Source of the DNA: Undibacterium umbellatum
GTDB lineage: Bacteria > Pseudomonadota > Gammaproteobacteria > Burkholderiales > Burkholderiaceae_D
Length of the DNA: 64,000 bases
Reading direction: 5' to 3'
Assembly: GCF_014284125.1 (NCBI RefSeq)
Contig: NZ_JACOFX010000004.1
Coordinates: 62,001 to 126,000, forward strand
Shown here: piece by piece, positions 8,297 through 18,458 of the stretch
Layout: every line of letters begins with the position of its first letter
Position numbering within the stretch: the stretch's first letter is position 1
Made by a program: the position numbers and the translations under genes
The notes under the pieces: generated by a model
Told to the model about the DNA's origin: nothing
The model's database searches: none
Seen by the model: the letters and a program-made list of their open reading frames with translations, nothing else

Positions 8297-9568
8297 ATGA
8301 AAAAAAATCTCCGGCTTTGTCTCGCTGTTGCCATACTATTGACCTGTTACCCTGCAGCTTCGCAAAGTATTGCTGAAGCAACTGCGATTCGCCAGTCAGG
8401 TGATTTGAAGACTGCGTTTGACATGTATGAAAAACTTGCTCATCAAGGCAATGCAGAAGCGCAGTTTCATCTCGGGTTTTTCTACGAAACCGGGCAAGTC
8501 GTACCGCAAAATTATGTGCATGCTGAAACCTGGTACAAAAAATCTGCACTACAAGGCTTTGTCAAAGCCCAGTCCAGCCTGGCCTGGCTGTATGCGAATG
8601 GTCTGGGCGGAGTAAAAAAAGACCCTTTGCAAGCCGCCATCTTTTATGAAAAGGCCAGCGCCCAAGGTGATGAAGTTGCCGACGGCTCGCTCTACAGGCT
8701 GTACAAGCTTTACCCTGAACTGCGCGACGCAGTAAAAAATGCCAGAGAAGCCGAAGCCAATGCCAGCCGCCAGCAAGCCCTGGCGCAACAACAGCAAGTG
8801 GAAAACGAGGCGCTGCAAAAAGAATCGCTCGCCTGCCTCGATACACTTTACAACGACACCAGAACCAAATCACTGGCTGGCAAGCTACTCATGGATACCC
8901 GCAAGACAAGCAGCCTGGAACTGATGGCGAATAACACCAAGCCCAATGCCAAGGACAAGGCGGCGCTGTCGTATGTCGTCGCTGAATGGGAAAGATGCAT
9001 CGATATCCATGCCGAACCGCGCAAGAAAACACTGCGACCAGAAATCGAACAGTTAATCAGCGCCTACCGGCTGGATTTGCGCAATGCCTTTGCCGACCTG
9101 TATGGCGGCAAGTACAGCTACGGTGAACTGGCCAGGAGCAGGGCCAAACTGGACCTGGAATTCAATCACAAACTCAGCAACACGGTCGCCAGCCTGCAAG
9201 CCAAAGACATGGCCGATGCCAGACAAGCGCAAGAGGCAGAAGCGCAAAGACGCTATGCCGAAGCACAAAACCAGCAACAGCGCGATGCAGAAAAGCAAAG
9301 GCAGCAAGAAGCCCGCCGCCAGCTACAAATCCAGGAGGCTCAACTGCAACTGGCCCAACAGCAAGCGCAGCAACAAGCTCAATTGCAACAACGAAATAAC
9401 TTCTTGCAAAATTTGCAGTTACTACAAATGCTTAACCCGCCAGCTCAACCACAGGCGCCAGGACAAGCACCGCAGGTGATCATTCAGCAGACACCAGCGC
9501 CGCCGCCGCCACCACGTCAATGTACATCGACACGTTTTGGGTCTACGGTAACCACGAATTGTTTTTGA
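8297..9568 (+). CDS. Secreted Sel1-repeat protein with Gln-rich coiled-coil tail
   Basis: 423 residues. A Sec signal peptide (LRLCLAVAILLTCYPAASQS) is followed by two to three Sel1 repeats (residues 30-140, for example AEAQFHLGFFYETGQVVPQN). Residues 140-170 and 295-370 are rich in Gln, Glu and Ala and should form coiled coils. The end is Pro-rich (APPPPPPRQC) and finishes with two cysteines (QCTSTRFGSTVTTNCF) that could form a disulfide. It is probably periplasmic. The Q-rich tract may be elongated by slippage. Function unknown. Confidence 0.82.
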   Translation: MKKNLRLCLAVAILLTCYPAASQSIAEATAIRQSGDLKTAFDMYEKLAHQGNAEAQFHLGFFYETGQVVPQNYVHAETWYKKSALQGFVKAQSSLAWLYANGLGGVKKDPLQAAIFYEKASAQGDEVADGSLYRLYKLYPELRDAVKNAREAEANASRQQALAQQQQVENEALQKESLACLDTLYNDTRTKSLAGKLLMDTRKTSSLELMANNTKPNAKDKAALSYVVAEWERCIDIHAEPRKKTLRPEIEQLISAYRLDLRNAFADLYGGKYSYGELARSRAKLDLEFNHKLSNTVASLQAKDMADARQAQEAEAQRRYAEAQNQQQRDAEKQRQQEARRQLQIQEAQLQLAQQQAQQQAQLQQRNNFLQNLQLLQMLNPPAQPQAPGQAPQVIIQQTPAPPPPPRQCTSTRFGSTVTTNCF

Positions 9569-9630
9569 ATGCGTCATGTGGCTTTGAAGCAAACTTCAAT
9601 TGCGTAAAAAACTGACGATCAAAATACAAA

Positions 9631-10254
9631 ATGTATCCAGCAAACTATAATTCAGAAAACATTTGCATAGCTCTTGGTCTGGGGGGTTTTGCCAATGACG
9701 ATGATATGGCTCAGGCAGAATATGCTTTGCGTGTATTGTTCAAAACATCCCATGAGCCAGAAATGTGTCTGACATTTATTCAAAAAGAGGGGGTAGTCAA
9801 ACTCACGCTAGTAGCAGCATTGTCACCGGTCTGGCAACAAGCCTGGGAAATACCAAAACAAACACCGACTCTTCGCTCACAGACAGACATCCCAGTCGAT
9901 GCCTTCATGCATCTGCTTGATTTGCTCATGGTGGCAGAATGCGCACTGGAAAAACCACAGTCGTTCACCGTGCATGACGGCATGGTCGTTCATACTGTCT
10001 TGCGTGGCGGGGCTTACGGCTTAATCAATATAGGTGATAACAACGCCAATCATAAAGCCTATTCCCAATTTTTTTGTGAGGTACTTGATCTGGCGAAATC
10101 AACCATGAACGATGTCAATGCAAGTCTAGCATTTCGCCAGTTTAGAGGACCAACCAAGCAAGTATGCAGAACCCTGATGCTGGGGTCGCAAGAAGAAACT
10201 GCCCAGATCATGAGCGCATTACAAAGGGTGCATGCAGAGGATAAAAGCAATTAA
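9631..10254 (+). CDS. Hypothetical protein
   Basis: 207 residues, no signal peptide or membrane helix. Mixed alpha/beta composition with segments such as FMHLLDLLMVAECALEK. I do not recognise a family. It lies 62 bp after the Sel1/Q-rich gene on the same strand, and the two following small genes have the same orientation, so a loose operon is possible. Confidence 0.7.
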   Translation: MYPANYNSENICIALGLGGFANDDDMAQAEYALRVLFKTSHEPEMCLTFIQKEGVVKLTLVAALSPVWQQAWEIPKQTPTLRSQTDIPVDAFMHLLDLLMVAECALEKPQSFTVHDGMVVHTVLRGGAYGLINIGDNNANHKAYSQFFCEVLDLAKSTMNDVNASLAFRQFRGPTKQVCRTLMLGSQEETAQIMSALQRVHAEDKSN

Positions 10255-10340
10255 ATCAACAAAGCATCTTATACTGGCACACAACTTCTACTTAACACAT
10301 TAATTCCACTTCACATTACTCACCCCGCCCAGGAACCCGC

Positions 10341-10577
10341 ATGAACACCGTATTCGCCGCCCCCGTCTTTGACACCACCGTGATATTTGAAGGCAAGGAA
10401 CTCTTCAAAGGCAAAAGCGCCGCCGAAAACTGGGCCAAAAAACTGGGTGCAGAACTCGACTGCGTCACCACCGTAGAAAAGATAGGCACGGGCTGGGCTA
10501 TCTGCGGCAATGTCGATGGCGAGGATTGTGTCTGGGCGATCTTGGGGCAGAGGTTGAAGAGGATCAATAGGGAATAA
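10341..10577 (+). CDS. Small hypothetical protein
   Basis: 78 residues, soluble, with a clean start after a purine-rich region. The central stretch (FKGKSAAENWAKKLGAEL) is a likely helix and the C-terminus carries CGNVDGEDCVWAILG. No family recognised. Codon usage resembles its neighbours, which supports a real gene. Confidence 0.6.
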   Translation: MNTVFAAPVFDTTVIFEGKELFKGKSAAENWAKKLGAELDCVTTVEKIGTGWAICGNVDGEDCVWAILGQRLKRINRE

Positions 10578-10639
10578 AGGATTGATGGGATGCGCTTTAG
10601 TGTGCCTGCGCACAAGAATTTCCCTATTCCAGGACGACC

Positions 10640-11107
10640 ATGATGGATGAAGCAAGCTGGATACAAATCGCATACCCAAGCACAGAGCCAGACTGGCCTG
10701 CGGTCGCGGAGGGCACGTTGCTGCAACTGGTCAGAGAACATGAAGAACCCAATTGTGCCGAATTTGCACTCTCAGAACTTTGGCGCCGCAATCATCCTGC
10801 GCTTGAAGAACTATGCATGTTGCTGTTACACAGCCCGCATGCAGATCAATGGCTGAAGGCTTCCGCTATCTCAAAACTATTGCTATCCAAACCCATGACA
10901 GGCTTTGATGTGGCGCTGGAAATGCTCGACACATGTGCCGCAGTACAACTGGAAGAAATCATAGAGGCGGCCAACTATGAATATCAGGGCGATTTGCGTG
11001 ACGCCTTGCTGTTGCATCCTTTGATACCGAGGCTGAAAAAGCGTTTGCAAGAACCAGAGATGAAAAACCTGCCATTTGTTGATTTGTTTTTTGAGAATTT
11101 TGCCTGA
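10640..11107 (+). CDS. Hypothetical helical protein
   Basis: 155 residues, almost entirely helical by pattern, with HEAT-like helix pairs (ALEELCMLLLHSPHADQWLK, then ASAISKLLLSKPMTGFDVAL). HEAT-like proteins act as binding scaffolds. No partner is visible here. Function unknown. Confidence 0.65.
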   Translation: MMDEASWIQIAYPSTEPDWPAVAEGTLLQLVREHEEPNCAEFALSELWRRNHPALEELCMLLLHSPHADQWLKASAISKLLLSKPMTGFDVALEMLDTCAAVQLEEIIEAANYEYQGDLRDALLLHPLIPRLKKRLQEPEMKNLPFVDLFFENFA

Positions 11108-11183
11108 TCACTGCACACAAAGACAGCCTTTGCGCGATCAAATCACAGCTTAAAACATGCGTGACATTGGGCAAGCAAAGTCG

Positions 11184-11411
11184 CTGGATTCCGGATCGAG
11201 TCCGGCATGACGGGTTTGAGGATATGAACTCGAAAATGAATATCCGTATCCGGCGATTTGTCATTTCCAATGCAAACGGCAATACTTTCGTTTCTCGTAC
11301 CCACAGGACACACGACCCTGACTACGTCCACTGTGCTGGTCCATGCACGGAAATCCCCTATCCAACAATAGCCACTGCACCGTCATGCCAGACTTGATCT
11401 GGCATCCAGCG
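11184..11411. repeat. Inverted-repeat element (CTGGATnCCGGATCnAGTCCGGCATGACG type)
   Basis: Two inverted copies of a palindrome-rich sequence at 11184-11212 and 11381-11411 bracket about 170 bp without a gene. The unit resembles the very common proteobacterial intergenic repeat CGTCATGCCGGACTTGATCC. The whole gene-free interval 11108-11498 lies between convergent genes, so the element may serve as a terminator for both. Confidence 0.6.
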
Positions 11412-11498
11412 TTGATTAGCCGTGTCTTTTTTGAGGTCGTGAAAGCAAAGCATGCTTAAGAACAAGCCAGCAATTTAACTCCTGCTTGCCAGTCCCTC

Positions 11499-12017
11499 TC
11501 ACAAAAACTCCACCAGTTGCCCGCTCACGCTACGCAGGCGTTGGCTCATGAGTTTGGCCAGCCGGGCCAGGATTTGCACTGCCAGCGCTGGCTTTTCCCT
11601 GATGATGCGCTGGTAATTGTCCTTGGTCAGCAAGAGCAGGATACTGGTATGTGAGGCGATGCAGGTGGCTGAGCGTTTTTCGCCATCGATGATGGACATC
11701 TCGCCTATGGTCTTGCCGCGCCCTACCGATACGATGCGGTGAGGCGTGCCGTCCAGATCAGTCTTGAGTATCCCGACTTCACCCTTGACCAGCAGGCCCA
11801 TGTAAGAACCTGATTCGCCCTCCCTGAAAATGGTCGTGCCTGCCGAGACTTCATAGCATTGCAAATAGGCCGCCAGGGCCTCGATGTCTTTCCACTCAAG
11901 GTCAGCGAAAAGCTGGGATTCGGCAACCATGTCGCAGATATCGCGCGCCTGAAATGTTGTGCCCGCGCCAACGAGACGGAAACCTGGCAAAGCCTGATCT
12001 GGATTCATTTTTTGCAC
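11499..12017 (-). CDS. Cyclic nucleotide-binding domain protein
   Basis: 172 residues. Residues 35-155 form a cyclic-nucleotide-binding (CNMP/Crp N-terminal) beta-roll: FREGESGSYMGLLVKGEVGI, then the phosphate-binding cassette region GRGKTIGEMSIIDGEKRSAT. There is no helix-turn-helix after it, so it is a stand-alone sensor rather than a Crp-type regulator. The arginine/serine pair at GEKRSATC fits the usual R(S/T)A signature. Two nearby starts (M1, M4) are possible. No operon partner is evident. Confidence 0.85.
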   Translation of the reverse strand: MQKMNPDQALPGFRLVGAGTTFQARDICDMVAESQLFADLEWKDIEALAAYLQCYEVSAGTTIFREGESGSYMGLLVKGEVGILKTDLDGTPHRIVSVGRGKTIGEMSIIDGEKRSATCIASHTSILLLLTKDNYQRIIREKPALAVQILARLAKLMSQRLRSVSGQLVEFL

Positions 12018-12373
12018 CTGTTCAATTTCTTTGAGTGACCATCAATCACACGAGAAAATCGCGTAGCCATAAGCCATTGTGGCTCGCCAATATTTTCATA
12101 GTTTATCGCAATCAGGACAACTACAACAGTGCAATAAGTTGAGCAAAAAATGTGCAGATTGCCAACATGCGCGTGAAATATCCGCTATCTGCCAACGCGA
12201 TCAACTGTACCTCTGAATGGCAAGTAGTGAAAGAAATGCATGAAATGGTTTATTTAAGAAGATGCTAATTTGCAATGATCAGGTATAATTTTTGGCTTCC
12301 AGTACTAGCCAACAGCTATAGGGCGCTGAATGGGCAGACCGCCTTTTCAGCAATCCCAATTTTACAGAATCAG
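12018..12373. other. Intergenic region between divergent genes
   Basis: About 355 bp. A TATAAT-like hexamer near 12283 precedes the TPR gene. No repeat was seen. Confidence 0.4.
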
Positions 12374-13303
12374 ATGAAAAAATATCTAAGCATCATTTTG
12401 CTTTCTCTCGCAGCTGCAACACTAAACCCTGTTAATGCGCAAACCAATGAACTTCAAGTTCTTTATGACAAAGTTCAGTCACTCTCCAAACAGGGGAAAT
12501 ACGCCGAAGCGATCACTGCCGCGGAACAATTATTGCGTCTGTCAGAGGCAAATGGGCCGGAGAATCAGAATGTTGCCAGCAGCCTGAATGAACTCGGTAG
12601 TTTATACAGGACGCAAGAAAAATATGCAGAAGCCGAGCCTTTATACCTTCGTGCGCTGGCAATTCGTGAGAAAACACTGGGGCCAAACCATATCGACGTA
12701 GCACTCGTTTTGAATAACCTGGCCTTAACTTACAAATTGCAACGCCGCTACGCTGAGGCTGAGCCTTTATACAAACGCGCCCTAGTCATCATAGAAAAAG
12801 GGCTGGGTCCGGAACATGCCTATATGGCCTCAGCCCTCGATAACCTGGCCATGCTTTACCTGGCCCAGGATAAATATGCCGAGGCAGAGCCTTTGATTAA
12901 ACGCTCCCTGATCATCACTGAAAAAGTAAAGGGTACGAATAATTTTACGATGGCGGTCATGACCGGCAATCTTGGAGAATTACTTGAAAAGCAAGGTAAA
13001 TTCGAAGAAGCTGAATTGTTTTATAAGCGCTCCACCGACATCTGGAAAAAGGCAGCCGGTGCAAATCAGCCAGTGGTAGGAGCAAGTATGGAAAGGCTTG
13101 CGACACTTTATATAAAATTATCCAGGTTTACTGAGGCGGAACCACTATTGAAACAATCACTGGAAATTGTGGAGTACGCGATGGTCCCGAATCACGAACG
13201 CATCATACGGACCCGCAATAAGCTCGTCGATTTTTACCGCAAAACTGGCCGTGAAGATGAAGCCGCGGCGCTGGAAAAAAGTGCAGCCAAATCTGGCAAG
13301 TAG
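12374..13303 (+). CDS. Secreted TPR protein (kinesin-light-chain-like repeats)
   Basis: 309 residues from the ATG at 12374, chosen because it yields a proper Sec signal peptide (KYLSIILLSLAAATLNPVNA); the frame is open upstream to 12275. Five 42-residue TPR_12/kinesin-light-chain repeats follow, each with the pattern VA..LN.LA.LY..Q.KYAEAEPLY.RAL.I.EK.LG. Such repeats bind peptides or proteins. The protein is likely periplasmic. Partner unknown. Confidence 0.85.
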   Translation: MKKYLSIILLSLAAATLNPVNAQTNELQVLYDKVQSLSKQGKYAEAITAAEQLLRLSEANGPENQNVASSLNELGSLYRTQEKYAEAEPLYLRALAIREKTLGPNHIDVALVLNNLALTYKLQRRYAEAEPLYKRALVIIEKGLGPEHAYMASALDNLAMLYLAQDKYAEAEPLIKRSLIITEKVKGTNNFTMAVMTGNLGELLEKQGKFEEAELFYKRSTDIWKKAAGANQPVVGASMERLATLYIKLSRFTEAEPLLKQSLEIVEYAMVPNHERIIRTRNKLVDFYRKTGREDEAAALEKSAAKSGK

Positions 13304-13408
13304 TAGAGCCAGCAAGGCTTGCGTCGTTGCGCTTCCCATCATGCGTAGTCATGTAAAGTACACATCCCCTTAAGCATAAATTAGCGCACAAACTTTACAA
13401 ACTATCCC

Positions 13409-14323
13409 TCACATCCCCATCCGCATACGCCTGATATCGCGCAGCGGTGGTTCACCAAACAGCCGCGTGTACTCCCGGCTGAACTGGGAGGCGCTTTCAT
13501 AGCCTACTCTGAGGGCGGCGCTGCTGGCGTCGATGTCTTCAATGAGCATGATCTGGCGGGCGTTTTGCAGGCGCAGGTGTTTCAGGTATTGCAAGGGGCT
13601 CATGCCTGCCACGGTGCGGAAGTGCAGCCTGAAGGTGGAGGCGCTCATGTGGGCCTTGCTGGCAAGCTCGTCGATGGCAACGTCCTCGGTGTAATTCTGC
13701 TTGAGCCAGGCGATGACGCGGGCAATTTGCTGGCCCGTTGAGCCAGCGGTGACCAGGTGGCGCAAGACCGGGCCATGCTCGCCATTGAGCAGGCGGACGA
13801 TAATCTCTTGCTGTATCAGCGGCGCCAGCATGGGCACTAGTTGCGGTTCATCCAGCAGGCGTACCAGGCGGGTGATGGCGTCGAGCAAACCCTCATCCAT
13901 ATTCACGACAGACATCGCCAGCGAGGATGCGGCCTTGAGCGGTGCAGCGAATGTCATGCCAGCGGCGCACTGGGTGATGGTATGGGCATCAAGTGTCAGG
14001 TACATGCCCAGAAATGGTTTGGTGCTGCTGGCAGCCGTCACATAAGACACCACCGGCAAATCGACCGAGGTGACCAGGGATTGCCCTGGCACATAGTCAA
14101 ATACTTCTTCCCCCAGATTGACGCGCTTGCTGCCTTGCACGGTCACGCCCAGCCCCAGACCATAGAAACAGGGCATGGGGTCGGTGATCTTGCTGCGTCT
14201 CACCATGATCAAGCCTGGTACCTGGGTGATGCAGTCGCCGTCTGCCTGAATGATGTTGCCGACCATGTCAGCCAAAGAGGGGCTTGATGATGGATAGGCG
14301 GCTGTCTGGAGTGAGGTCTGCAT
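13409..14323 (-). CDS. AraC-family transcriptional regulator
   Basis: 304 residues. Residues 20-175 match the AraC N-terminal sensing domain of the PF06719 type (GLGLGVTVQGSKRVNLG, VPGQSLVTSVDLPV). Residues 200-300 form the double HTH: IDELASKAHMSASTFRLHFR and SSAALRVGYESASQFSREYTRLFGEPP, the second being the family signature. It is divergent from the oxidoreductase operon starting at 14603 and probably controls it in response to a substrate aldehyde or N-heterocycle, although the inducer is not shown by the sequence. Confidence 0.9.
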   Translation of the reverse strand: MQTSLQTAAYPSSSPSLADMVGNIIQADGDCITQVPGLIMVRRSKITDPMPCFYGLGLGVTVQGSKRVNLGEEVFDYVPGQSLVTSVDLPVVSYVTAASSTKPFLGMYLTLDAHTITQCAAGMTFAAPLKAASSLAMSVVNMDEGLLDAITRLVRLLDEPQLVPMLAPLIQQEIIVRLLNGEHGPVLRHLVTAGSTGQQIARVIAWLKQNYTEDVAIDELASKAHMSASTFRLHFRTVAGMSPLQYLKHLRLQNARQIMLIEDIDASSAALRVGYESASQFSREYTRLFGEPPLRDIRRMRMGM

Positions 14324-14602
14324 GATACGACGCTAGGTTTTTTGAACTGTAGGTTTTTGAACTATCGTCAGCCTACCATTTTCAGGGTGGAAATTTCAAT
14401 TTCTGCCGGGCATTCATCGAAATAGGCAAGAAATACGTCGAATCAGGCAAACGCTTTATTGGCGGGAGAGCTGACAATAGCCGTCAATTAACGCATTGCA
14501 GCGGCAGCCTGAACATGGGCATGGCCGCCGCCATTCACCTGGCACCAATCCGGCACCATCCCGGCATCAACAACATATCGTCACCCCATACTGGAGGTTT
14601 TC
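14324..14602. promoter_or_regulatory. Divergent promoter region with direct repeat
   Basis: 279 bp between the AraC gene and the oxidoreductase operon. It holds two adjacent copies of TAGGTTTTTTGAACTG-like sequence at 14334-14349 and 14350-14364, close to the AraC start. Tandem direct repeats are typical binding sites for AraC-family proteins, so autoregulation is possible. A GGAGGT ribosome-binding site precedes the 14603 start. Confidence 0.5.
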
Positions 14603-15061
14603 ATGATCAACTCAACTATTAATGGCAAGAATACCAGCGTCGATGTCGCCCCCGACACGCCTGTGCTGTGGGCCCTGCGCGATACGCTGGGCCTGACCGG
14701 CACCAAGTTTGGCTGCGGTGCGGCTTTGTGCGGTGCCTGCACCGTCCATTTGAACGGCCAGGCCATACGCTCTTGCGTGACGCCCATCTCTGCCGCTGTT
14801 GGCCAAAAAATCACCACCATCGAAGCCATAGGTCAGGACAAGGTCGGCAAAGCCGTGCAGGCCGCCTGGGTCAAGCATGACGTGGCCCAATGTGGTTACT
14901 GCCAGAGCGGTCAGATCATGAGCGCTACCGCCCTGCTCAAAACCAACAAGAAACCCAGTGACGCCGACATCGACAGCGCCATGGCGGGCAATATCTGCCG
15001 CTGTGGTACTTACGTACGTATCCGCGCCGCCATTCATGACGCCGCATCCACCTTGGCCTGA
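14603..15061 (+). CDS. iorA: (2Fe-2S)-binding subunit of molybdenum hydroxylase
   Basis: 152 residues. An N-terminal plant-type ferredoxin domain has Cys38, Cys43, Cys46 and Cys58 ([16 protein letters not shown]), and a C-terminal helical domain has Cys97, Cys100, Cys132 and Cys134 (CGYCQSG, ICRCGTY). These bind the two [2Fe-2S] clusters that carry electrons from molybdopterin in the xanthine dehydrogenase family. With the large subunit 15 bp downstream this forms an IorAB-type two-subunit enzyme, usually linked to isoquinoline or aldehyde oxidation, often with a membrane electron acceptor. The true substrate is not determined. Confidence 0.92.
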   Translation: MINSTINGKNTSVDVAPDTPVLWALRDTLGLTGTKFGCGAALCGACTVHLNGQAIRSCVTPISAAVGQKITTIEAIGQDKVGKAVQAAWVKHDVAQCGYCQSGQIMSATALLKTNKKPSDADIDSAMAGNICRCGTYVRIRAAIHDAASTLA

Positions 15062-15075
15062 TCAGGAGAACCAAC

Positions 15076-17322
15076 ATGCATTTTGAAGCCCGTTTGAATG
15101 AACTGCCACGCCATTTGCAATCTCTGTTGCAATCCACCAGCCCCGAAACTAGTGCAACTGGCCTGAGCCGCCGCAGCTTCTTGAAGATGGCAACTGCCAG
15201 CGGGTTTGCCCTGGGTTGCTACCCCATGCTGGCGATAGGCCAGGACGCCGCAGCCAAGGCACCCGCCGGTTTGAAACCAACCGAGCAACCGGGTGCCTTT
15301 GTCCAGATTGCCAAGGATGGCACGGTCACAGTAACGATTAACCGCCTGGAATTTGGCCAGGGCGTGCAAACCGCCTTGCCCTTGATACTGGCAGAAGAGC
15401 TTGATGCCGACTGGAGCAAGGTCAAGTATGCCAATGGTAGTAATCACCCCGCCTATGTCGATCCGGCATATGGCATGCATTTGACGGGTGGCTCAAATTC
15501 TATCGCCCATTCTTATACCCAGTACCGTGAGCTGGGTGCACGCACCCGTGCCATGCTGGTACAGGCTGCGGCGACACAATGGAGTGTTGATGCCTCTGGC
15601 CTGCGCACAGAAAAAGGCGTGGTCGTCGGGCCAGGTGGCAAAAAACTGACCTATGGCGAACTGGCAGAAGCGGCCATGAAATTGCCAGTGCCAGAAAAAG
15701 TCGTTCTGAAAGACCCAAAAAGCTTCCGCCTGATCGGCAAACCCACAGGCCGCCTGGACGCCAAAGCCAAGTCAACTGGCACCCAGGATTTTGGGATTGA
15801 TATGCACTTGCCCGGCATGCTGACGGCTGTTGTCGCGCGTCCGCCGGTATTTGGTGCCAAACTCAAGTCTGTCGATGATAGCGCTGCCAAGGCCATCAAG
15901 GGTGTCAAGGCCGTGGTACGTGTGCCGGTAGATCGCGGTGGCGAAGGTGTAGCAATTATCGCTACTGGCTACTGGCCAGCCAAGCAGGGGCGCGATGTGC
16001 TGAAGCTGGAATGGGATCTGGGCAGCGTAGAAAAAGTCGATAGCGTAAAACAACTGGCCAGTTATAAAGAATTGGCCAAGCAGCAAGGCGCATTGAAGTA
16101 CAACGACGATGTATCAAAAATCGCCACTGCACCGCATAAACTGAATGCTGAATTCAGTTTTCCTTACCTGGCCCATACGCCTATGGAGCCCTTGAACTGC
16201 ACCGTCTCCATCAAAGGCGACAAGGCAGAATTGTGGGTTGGCACACAAATGCCTGGTCTGGATGGCTTTGCCGCATCCGCCGCGCTGGGCCTGAAGCCAG
16301 AAAACATCGCTGTCCACACCCAGATGGCCGGTGGCGGTTTTGGTCGTCGTGCCATTCCTACCAGCGATTATGTGGTGGAAGCCTGCAATGTTACCAAGGC
16401 AGCAGTCGCCGCTGGCCTGGATGCGCCAGTGCGCACCCTGTGGAGCCGTGAAGATGACGTCAAGGGTGGCTACTACCGCCCCATGCATGTGCACAGGGCA
16501 GATATCGGTTTTGATGCGCAGGGCAATATCCTGGGCTGGGACCATGTCATCGTCGGCCAGTCCATCGTCAGCGGTACGCCATTCGAAGGCATGATGGTCA
16601 AGAATGGCGTCGATGCGACCGCCGTTGAAGGCATGAAAGAACCGTATGACATGCCGATGCGCCTGTCAGTCCATCACCCAAAAATCAATGTGCCGGTCTT
16701 GTGGTGGCGCAGTGTGGGCTCTACCCATACTGCCTTTGTGATGGAAACCCTGCTCGATGAAATCGCCGAAACCACCAAGCAAGACCCGGTGGCCTATCGC
16801 CTGAAACTGATGGGTGACAAGCATCCACGTCATAAGGCAGCCCTGGAACTGGCGGTAGAAAAATCTGGCTATGGCAAAAAGAAACTGCCTGCAGGTCGCG
16901 CCTATGGCGTCGCTGTGCATGAATCCTTCTCGTCCATCGTTGCCTATGTGGTAGAAGCATCCATCAAAAATGGCCAGCCCAAATTGCACAAGGTCACGGC
17001 TGGCGTGCATTGTAATCTGGCGGTCAACCCTAAAACGGTGGAAGCACAGGTGCAGGGTGCGGCATTGATGGGCTTGTCGATGTGCCTGCCAGGCGCAGCC
17101 ATCACGCTCAAGGATGGTGTGGTCGAGCAAAGCAACTTCGGTGATTTTGTTGTGCCACGCATTACCGACATGCCACAGGTTGCCGTGCACATCGTACCTA
17201 GTGCAGATGCACCTACCGGCATGGGCGAACCTGGCTTGCCAGCGCTGGCCCCGGCATTTGCCAATGCCGTTGCCAGAGCAGGTGGCAAGCGCTGGCGTGA
17301 ACTGCCATTCAAGACGGCCTAA
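15076..17322 (+). CDS. iorB: Molybdopterin-binding large subunit, IorB type
   Basis: 748 residues. A twin-arginine signal (SRRSFLK, Arg32-Arg33, then a hydrophobic stretch) marks export with its cofactor, probably together with the small subunit. Molybdopterin contacts include AGGGFGRR near residue 417 and the C-terminal GMGEPGLPALAPAFANAV, whose Glu is the catalytic base of this family. Length and domain order match IorB/aldehyde oxidoreductase beta subunits, which have the N- and C-terminal molybdopterin-binding regions in altered order relative to xanthine dehydrogenase. Substrate unknown. Confidence 0.92.
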   Translation: MHFEARLNELPRHLQSLLQSTSPETSATGLSRRSFLKMATASGFALGCYPMLAIGQDAAAKAPAGLKPTEQPGAFVQIAKDGTVTVTINRLEFGQGVQTALPLILAEELDADWSKVKYANGSNHPAYVDPAYGMHLTGGSNSIAHSYTQYRELGARTRAMLVQAAATQWSVDASGLRTEKGVVVGPGGKKLTYGELAEAAMKLPVPEKVVLKDPKSFRLIGKPTGRLDAKAKSTGTQDFGIDMHLPGMLTAVVARPPVFGAKLKSVDDSAAKAIKGVKAVVRVPVDRGGEGVAIIATGYWPAKQGRDVLKLEWDLGSVEKVDSVKQLASYKELAKQQGALKYNDDVSKIATAPHKLNAEFSFPYLAHTPMEPLNCTVSIKGDKAELWVGTQMPGLDGFAASAALGLKPENIAVHTQMAGGGFGRRAIPTSDYVVEACNVTKAAVAAGLDAPVRTLWSREDDVKGGYYRPMHVHRADIGFDAQGNILGWDHVIVGQSIVSGTPFEGMMVKNGVDATAVEGMKEPYDMPMRLSVHHPKINVPVLWWRSVGSTHTAFVMETLLDEIAETTKQDPVAYRLKLMGDKHPRHKAALELAVEKSGYGKKKLPAGRAYGVAVHESFSSIVAYVVEASIKNGQPKLHKVTAGVHCNLAVNPKTVEAQVQGAALMGLSMCLPGAAITLKDGVVEQSNFGDFVVPRITDMPQVAVHIVPSADAPTGMGEPGLPALAPAFANAVARAGGKRWRELPFKTA

Positions 17323-17346
17323 GGTCAAATCAGTTAAGGTCAAAGC

Positions 17347-18393
17347 ATGGAAGATCTCGATACCCTGGTCCTGCGTACTGCGCTAAGCTGGCACACGCAG
17401 GGCTTGCAAGTCATTCTGGTCACGGTGGCGCGCACCTGGGGTTCCTCACCACGCCCGCCAGGGTCGCTGATGGCGATCAACGGGCGCGGTGAAACCGTGG
17501 GCTCGGTATCGGGTGGCTGCATAGAAGATGACCTCATCCACCGTATCAGGGAAGAAGGCGTGCAGGCTGTTTGTGCAGGCAATCTGCCGCTGGTGCTGCG
17601 CTATGGCATCTCTGCCGACCAGGCGCACCGCTTTGGCCTGCCCTGTGGCGGTACGGTAGAGCTGGTGTTGGAGCCAGTATCTGCCCATAGCCGTCTGGAT
17701 GAATTGCTGCTCGCCTGCGAGCAGCGCCGCAGTGTGGAACGCACGCTCGATCTGCAGACTGGCCATGCTCAACTAAAGGCAGGCCAGTATGATGGTTTGC
17801 CCAGGCTGGATGATCACAAACTGGTCACGTACCTTGGCCCACAGGCACGCATCATCGTCATCGGTGCCAGTGATCTGTCGCGCTACCTGTGCCAGTTTGC
17901 ACTGAGCCTGGGCTTTGCCGTCATCGTCTGCGATCCGCGTGAAGAATACCGCGCCAGTTGGCAATTGCCGGGGGTAGTCGTCAGTGATGAAATGCCGGAC
18001 GACCTGATACTGCGCCTGCAACCCGACAACCGCACCGCCGTCATCGCCCTCACCCATGACCCCAAGCTTGATGACCTGGCCCTCATCGACGCCCTGCAAT
18101 CAAACGCCTTCTACGTCGGCGCCATCGGCTCACGCCGCAACAGCCAGCAAAGACGCGAACGCCTGCACATCCATTTCGATATCCCTGAATCTGCCTTGCA
18201 AGCCCTGCATGGCCCAGCAGGTCTATACATAGGCAGCAAGACCCCGGCAGAAATCGCCCTCTCCATCATGGCAGAAATTGTCGCGATCAAGAATGGCATC
18301 GCGCAGCCAGCCAGCACGCCTGTCGTGCTTGGCAAGGCCATGTATGAAAGCCAGCCACGACAGGCATCAGATACCGCCACCTGCGCGATATAA
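17347..18393 (+). CDS. XdhC/CoxI-family molybdoenzyme maturation factor
   Basis: 348 residues. The N-terminal XdhC/CoxI domain contains [12 protein letters not shown] and [11 protein letters not shown], whose cysteines bind or transfer the cofactor. The C-terminal Rossmann domain starts [18 protein letters not shown] and ends with the conserved [15 protein letters not shown]. XdhC proteins bind molybdenum cofactor, promote its sulfuration and insert it into the cognate hydroxylase. The gene lies 24 bp after iorB in the same operon, which supports service to that enzyme. Confidence 0.9.
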   Translation: MEDLDTLVLRTALSWHTQGLQVILVTVARTWGSSPRPPGSLMAINGRGETVGSVSGGCIEDDLIHRIREEGVQAVCAGNLPLVLRYGISADQAHRFGLPCGGTVELVLEPVSAHSRLDELLLACEQRRSVERTLDLQTGHAQLKAGQYDGLPRLDDHKLVTYLGPQARIIVIGASDLSRYLCQFALSLGFAVIVCDPREEYRASWQLPGVVVSDEMPDDLILRLQPDNRTAVIALTHDPKLDDLALIDALQSNAFYVGAIGSRRNSQQRRERLHIHFDIPESALQALHGPAGLYIGSKTPAEIALSIMAEIVAIKNGIAQPASTPVVLGKAMYESQPRQASDTATCAI

Positions 18394-18458
18394 GCCTGGC
18401 AGACAGATGCCGACCTCGCTGCGGCCTGATATCATCCGGTATCACCGAGGAAAAACAC

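Noticed and set aside
16666-17343. Minus-strand frame of 225 codons
   Set aside because: It overlaps the conserved C-terminal part of the molybdopterin subunit and shows no domain of its own.
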